Positions 36,128 through 39,089 of a stretch of 39,089 bases of DNA are shown here, piece after piece. Positions within the stretch are counted from its first letter, which is position 1; every line of letters begins with the position of its first letter. Position numbers and translations under genes: made by a program. Source of the stretch: Balneolales bacterium (GTDB taxonomy: Bacteria; Bacteroidota; Rhodothermia; Balneolales; Natronogracilivirgulaceae); contig SLNO01000150.1 of the NCBI GenBank assembly GCA_007132975.1, forward strand, positions 1 through 39,089. Reading direction: 5' to 3'. The notes beneath the pieces were generated by a model. That model searched no databases. It was given only the letters and a program-made list of their open reading frames with translations, and was not told the origin of the DNA.

Positions 36128-36906
36128 AATCACGTCTCCTGTTAGCGTGTTGTACCCTGCTGCTTGGCCTTTTTACCGTCACCAGCCTCACCGCAACGAC
36201 CGCACATGCCGATGATTTTGAAACCCGGCTCAACCGCGCTTTTGAACTGTCCGAAAATTTTCAGGATGAAGAAGCACTGGCCGCGTTCAAGTCCGCGCTG
36301 GAACTGGAGCCCGACAACTACGATGCACTCTGGAACATTGTGATGCTGCACACCGCCATCGGCCACAGGCAGACCCGCAGCTCCGCCGAAGAAGCCCATT
36401 ATGACGAGGCGTTTGAATACGCAAAAATCCTCCGGGAAGCCCATCCTGAGCAGGCAGGGGCCTTTTTCGCCTATGCGGCGGCTGTCGGACGCAAAGCGCA
36501 GAGCGTGGGCGCGCGTGAGCGGATCCGCATGTCCACCGAAATCCGTGAAAACGCCGAGAAAGCGGTCGAACTGGACCCCGAATACTCACGGGCCTGGAAC
36601 GTGCTGGGCAACTGGCACCATCGCGCGGCCAACCTCTCCCGCCTTGAGCGCCTGGCCGCCAACGCCCTTTTTGGCGGAGCACCGGAAGGCGCCAGCAATG
36701 AGAGCGCCCGCGCTGCTTTTGAGCGTGCCATCGAACTGGACCCCCATTTCATCCTCTACTACCACGACAAGGCCGAATTCCTGATCACCATCGGTGAAAA
36801 AGACGAGGCCCGGCGGGTGCTGCAGAAAGGCCTGGAGCAGGACATCCACACCAGCGACGACGAGCGCTGGAAAAGCAACATGCGGGAGATGCTCAGGAAA
36901 CTCTGA
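36124..36906 (+). CDS. Exported TPR-repeat protein
   Basis: A 260-residue protein with a signal peptide (hydrophobic run about 5-24, cleavage near AHA at 27-29) and tetratricopeptide repeats. Helical pairs with the TPR pattern are at about 32-66 (FELSENFQDEEALAAFKSAL-ELEPDNY), 95-110, 140-160 (AEKAVELDPEYSRAWNVLGNW) and 195-225 (ARAAFERAIELDPHFILYYHDKA). The layout, with a long insert carrying a QTRSSAEEAHYDEA segment, resembles RMD-like TPR proteins. It probably acts as a periplasmic scaffold; no partner is obvious. Its start overlaps a short leader ORF and lies 31 nt after the third dyad element, so it may share control with asmA. It is followed by an 18-bp repeat array. Confidence 0.8.
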   Translation: MKSRLLLACCTLLLGLFTVTSLTATTAHADDFETRLNRAFELSENFQDEEALAAFKSALELEPDNYDALWNIVMLHTAIGHRQTRSSAEEAHYDEAFEYAKILREAHPEQAGAFFAYAAAVGRKAQSVGARERIRMSTEIRENAEKAVELDPEYSRAWNVLGNWHHRAANLSRLERLAANALFGGAPEGASNESARAAFERAIELDPHFILYYHDKAEFLITIGEKDEARRVLQKGLEQDIHTSDDERWKSNMREMLRKL

Positions 36907-36909
36907 GAC

Positions 36910-36981
36910 ACATCCCACAATTCAGGTACATCCTACATTTCAGGTACATCCCACATTTGAGGCACATCCCATAGCCTCCAT
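36910..36981. repeat. Four 18-bp tandem repeats after the TPR gene
   Basis: Units begin at 36910, 36928, 36946 and 36964 with the consensus ACATCCCACATTTCAGGT; the fourth is the most diverged. The array starts 3 nt after the TPR stop codon. The rest of the spacer to 37096, between convergent genes, holds no gene that I can see. Confidence 0.8.
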
Positions 36982-37096
36982 GCAGCAATCCACCCGGCCC
37001 CGCGGTTTCCTCAAACAGAATCCCGTGGCCGGGCTTCAACATCAGAAACGGTGAGGTGACCGGCGGGACCGCTTCACTTCTTCCTCATGACCTGTA

Positions 37097-37717
37097 CTAC
37101 AGTACGCGCACGGTCATCCCGCAGCGCAGCATGCGGTCGCCATGGTATGGATTCAGGATGCCCTCCTGCACACTCAGCCAGTCGCCGTTGCCGCCGTTGA
37201 CCATGGGACACCGCTGATGGTACAGCACGCCTTTCTGATGGCCGAACATCTCCACCATAGTGATCAGCGTTTCGGAAAGCTCATGGTAGGATCTGCGCTG
37301 CTCTTCCACATCGGATTCGCCTGCGATTTCACGGCTGCGCTGGCGCACCGTTTCAATCCATCCTGAAGCATCGCTGCGAATGGCTTGGTCGAGCATCTCG
37401 GCATCAAAGCTACCAGCTTTCTCGTGCAGCTGTCCGGCGTATTCCGCGGCATCGGTTGCCGAAGATTGTACGAGCGCATCCGAAAGCTGGAGGTATGCAT
37501 CCAGGATAGCGTCAAACATTTCTGCCGGTGCTCCGGCGAGGGCATGGGGCGCATCCCCCTCGCGTCGTTCGACTTCATCAAGGCGGTCAATATCCTGGTG
37601 GATGTGTTCCTGCTGGTGGCCGTGCATGTCGCCGTAATGCTCGGAATGTGCGTGATCGCCATTGCCTCCGCAAGCGGCTGTCAGGACGATGAGGGTTGCT
37701 GCTGCCAGGTATTTCAT
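37097..37717 (-). CDS. DUF3347 lipoprotein with His-rich N-terminus
   Basis: A 206-residue lipoprotein: the signal ends in LTAAC with Cys16. It is followed by a His-rich stretch (about 22-40, HAHSEHYGDMHGHQQEHIHQ) fit for copper, silver or zinc binding. The C-terminal 150 residues form a DUF3347 domain: helices, then YHQRCPMVNGGNGDWLSV and a final NPYHGDRMLRCG, keeping the paired cysteines typical of the family. DUF3347 is usually fused to CusB-type adaptors, and the adaptor two genes upstream has it. The start at 37717 has GGAG about 9 nt upstream; the ATG at 37777 would overlap the preceding gene. It is the third gene of the visible efflux operon and probably a periplasmic metal-binding helper. 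Confidence 0.82.
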   Translation of the reverse strand: MKYLAAATLIVLTAACGGNGDHAHSEHYGDMHGHQQEHIHQDIDRLDEVERREGDAPHALAGAPAEMFDAILDAYLQLSDALVQSSATDAAEYAGQLHEKAGSFDAEMLDQAIRSDASGWIETVRQRSREIAGESDVEEQRRSYHELSETLITMVEMFGHQKGVLYHQRCPMVNGGNGDWLSVQEGILNPYHGDRMLRCGMTVRVL

Positions 37718-37773
37718 GTTTGTTTCTCCATTTTTGGTGTTATCTGGATCGATTTTGAAGTAAAAAAAATGTC

Positions 37774-38409
37774 TCAAATGTCTGTCAGGCGTTTGAGCGC
37801 CTGGTCCACGACGGCGCGTGAGGCCTTGTCAGGATGTCCGCTGCTGACCGGCGGCTCCGGATCGTACTCCAGGATCAGCTGGATGCGCTCGGCCTCTTCC
37901 CTTCCGGCCAGTTCCATAACCACATGCAGTCCCAGGTCGATCCCCGCCGACACCCCGGCCGCCGTGATGAGGCTGCCACATGTTACAATCCGCTGCCCCT
38001 TTTGCGGAAGCGCACCGTACTCCGCAAGCGCATCCATGGCATACCAGTGCGTGGTTGCTGGACAGTTCCACAGCAAGCCGGCCGCACCCAGGATCAATGC
38101 CCCTGTACATACCGAAAGCGTGAATCGGCTGCTCTGATGCACCTTGCGTACCCACGAAAGCAGCACTTCCTCTGATGCGTTTTGAACCGTAGTAATGTCC
38201 GATCCAGGGATAACGACGATATCAGGTTTTGGGGTCTCTTCAAACGTATGGGTCGCCTGCAGTGTGAGCACCCCGCTGTCGGCCGTCACGGGACCGGTCC
38301 GGTGTGCCACGAAACACACTTCGCTGTCCGGCAGGAACCGCAGCACCTCATAAGGGCCAATCGCATCCAAAGCGGTAAACCCGGGGTATAGAACAATGGC
38401 AATTTGCAT
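37774..38409 (-). CDS. DJ-1/PfpI enzyme, isonitrile hydratase-like
   Basis: A 211-residue class I glutamine-amidotransferase-like protein. With the start at 38409 (AAAAGG 6 nt upstream; the ATG at 38415 lies directly against it) the nucleophile is C101 followed by T102 in LSVCTGALILG, and D15 lies in FTALDAIGPYEVL. Asp, Cys and Thr at these places are the catalytic set described for Pseudomonas isonitrile hydratase, which turns isocyanides into N-formamides. ATTHWYAMDAL and TAAGVSAGIDLGL are also typical of that branch. The gene sits 10 bp after a CusB-type adaptor gene and 56 bp before a DUF3347 gene, so it belongs to a metal-efflux operon. A different DJ-1-like activity is possible. Confidence 0.75.
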   Translation of the reverse strand: MQIAIVLYPGFTALDAIGPYEVLRFLPDSEVCFVAHRTGPVTADSGVLTLQATHTFEETPKPDIVVIPGSDITTVQNASEEVLLSWVRKVHQSSRFTLSVCTGALILGAAGLLWNCPATTHWYAMDALAEYGALPQKGQRIVTCGSLITAAGVSAGIDLGLHVVMELAGREEAERIQLILEYDPEPPVSSGHPDKASRAVVDQALKRLTDI

Positions 38410-38419
38410 TCGCATCCTT

Positions 38420-39089
38420 TTAGTTTCTTGAAAGACTTTCTATGACTTCGCCGCACATCAACATGGTCTCTGGAAGATAAGGATTGCGGATCTGTTCCTC
38501 GTCGCTGATCCAGTAAGCGCCTTCGTCGTCAAAAGCCATCGGGCAGTACTGGCGGTAGACCGCACCTTCGATGCCGAACATTTTCACGGCGCGGACCAGA
38601 TCGCCCGACAACCCGCGGAAGGCAGTGCGGGCCTCATCCAGATCGCTCGCATCCACAAGGTCACCGGCCTGCTCATGAAGCGCCACGTAACCCTGCATCC
38701 AGGCCTGATGACCCGATCCCGGCAGCCCGTGCTCGCCGATCGCCTCCAACACCGCGCGGAATTCCCCGAACGCCTCCTGCGTGCCGGACAGGTCCGAATC
38801 CACCAGGGCGTTCTTGCCGCGGATGTAATCGTGGACCGCCTCCGTCAGTTGCGCACGGAACTCCTCCGGCACATCATCGAACGGCCCGTCGTGATCGTCC
38901 AAGTCGTGGGTGGATGGGGTCCCGTGCCCGTCATGGTCGTCACGTTCACCGTGGTCATGTACCGGTACCGCTCCTGTGCCCGGCTCCCGGTTCATCATGC
39001 TGAAGCGGTCGGCCAGCTGGAATTCACTGTCGATGCGGAAGGCGCCGTGGAAAACGACATCCTCCCCTTCATCCAGACCGTCCTCGATC
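38420..39089 (-). CDS. CusB/HlyD-type RND efflux adaptor with C-terminal DUF3347 (partial)
   Basis: The gene is cut by the window edge; about 222 C-terminal residues are visible. The frame is open past the ATG at 38998 to the end of the window: the first visible residues (DGLDEGEDVVFHGAFRIDSE, then FQLADRF) match the membrane-proximal end of CusB-type adaptors (GL.EGE.VV..G.FLIDSE). A linker rich in His and Asp (HDHGERDDHDGHG) follows, then a DUF3347 domain ending YRQYCPMAFDDEGAYWIS and NPYLPETMLMCG with its paired cysteines. Such adaptors link an inner-membrane RND pump to an outer-membrane channel for Cu+ or Ag+ export. The pump gene is expected outside the window. ATG 38998 is therefore not the true start. 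Confidence 0.85.
   Translation of the reverse strand, partial: IEDGLDEGEDVVFHGAFRIDSEFQLADRFSMMNREPGTGAVPVHDHGERDDHDGHGTPSTHDLDDHDGPFDDVPEEFRAQLTEAVHDYIRGKNALVDSDLSGTQEAFGEFRAVLEAIGEHGLPGSGHQAWMQGYVALHEQAGDLVDASDLDEARTAFRGLSGDLVRAVKMFGIEGAVYRQYCPMAFDDEGAYWISDEEQIRNPYLPETMLMCGEVIESLSRN

Overview
The window looks like chromosomal DNA of a GC-rich member of the FCB group. The best guess is Balneolota/Rhodothermota: it has a SusC/OMP_b-brl-type outer-membrane receptor with a carboxypeptidase-regulatory-like N-domain, several lipoproteins with short lipoboxes, an AsmA protein, a CusB-type adaptor fused to DUF3347, and a DUF6580 membrane protein. This assignment is inference from gene content; there is no rRNA, tRNA, prophage, insertion sequence or CRISPR array to anchor it.

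Layout. 0.2-5.8 kb (minus): an SbcD/YhaO-like nuclease and SbcC/YhaN-like ATPase pair whose genes overlap by 4 bp. 6.0-11.8 kb: a small exported protein, a divergent TonB-type outer-membrane protein, and two lipoproteins. 11.9-15.0 kb (minus): a large AsmA-family protein preceded by a duplicated dyad element. 15.5-18.6 kb: a COG2403 GTPase (cyclic 2,3-diphosphoglycerate synthetase-like) divergent from a beta-eliminating lyase whose active-site residues fit tyrosine phenol-lyase rather than tryptophanase. 18.9-22.8 kb: mutS divergent from a 3-methyladenine DNA glycosylase. 22.8-27.0 kb: a DUF4168 protein, an orphan anchored protein, a DUF6580/SDR pair and an MgtE Mg2+ transporter. 27.1-32.7 kb: a large REC-PAS-GAF-PAS hybrid histidine kinase divergent from a membrane-bound SpoIIE-type phosphatase. 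32.7-36.9 kb: a fasciclin protein, an NAD-type isocitrate/isopropylmalate dehydrogenase, a PanE-YfcE operon and an exported TPR protein. 37.1-39.1 kb (minus): a metal-efflux operon (CusB-DUF3347 adaptor cut by the window edge, an isonitrile-hydratase-like DJ-1/PfpI enzyme, and a DUF3347 lipoprotein).

The most unusual signals are non-coding. A 66-71 bp element carries a perfect 12-bp dyad (AATGTCCATGAC / GTCATGGACATT). It occurs three times: twice in tandem upstream of asmA, and once, 21 kb away, upstream of the TPR gene, in the same orientation and at nearly the same distance from the start codon. Each copy also carries a short ORF (MIK-x-VMDIL...) whose stop overlaps or abuts the next start. 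Spacers after several genes hold degenerate tandem repeats with 18-, 21- or 39-bp periods, all multiples of three, and similar expansions occur inside coding linkers (YhaO, MutS). The octamer GGGTGGAT/ATCCACCC appears about 19 times by eye, roughly ten times more than its base composition predicts.
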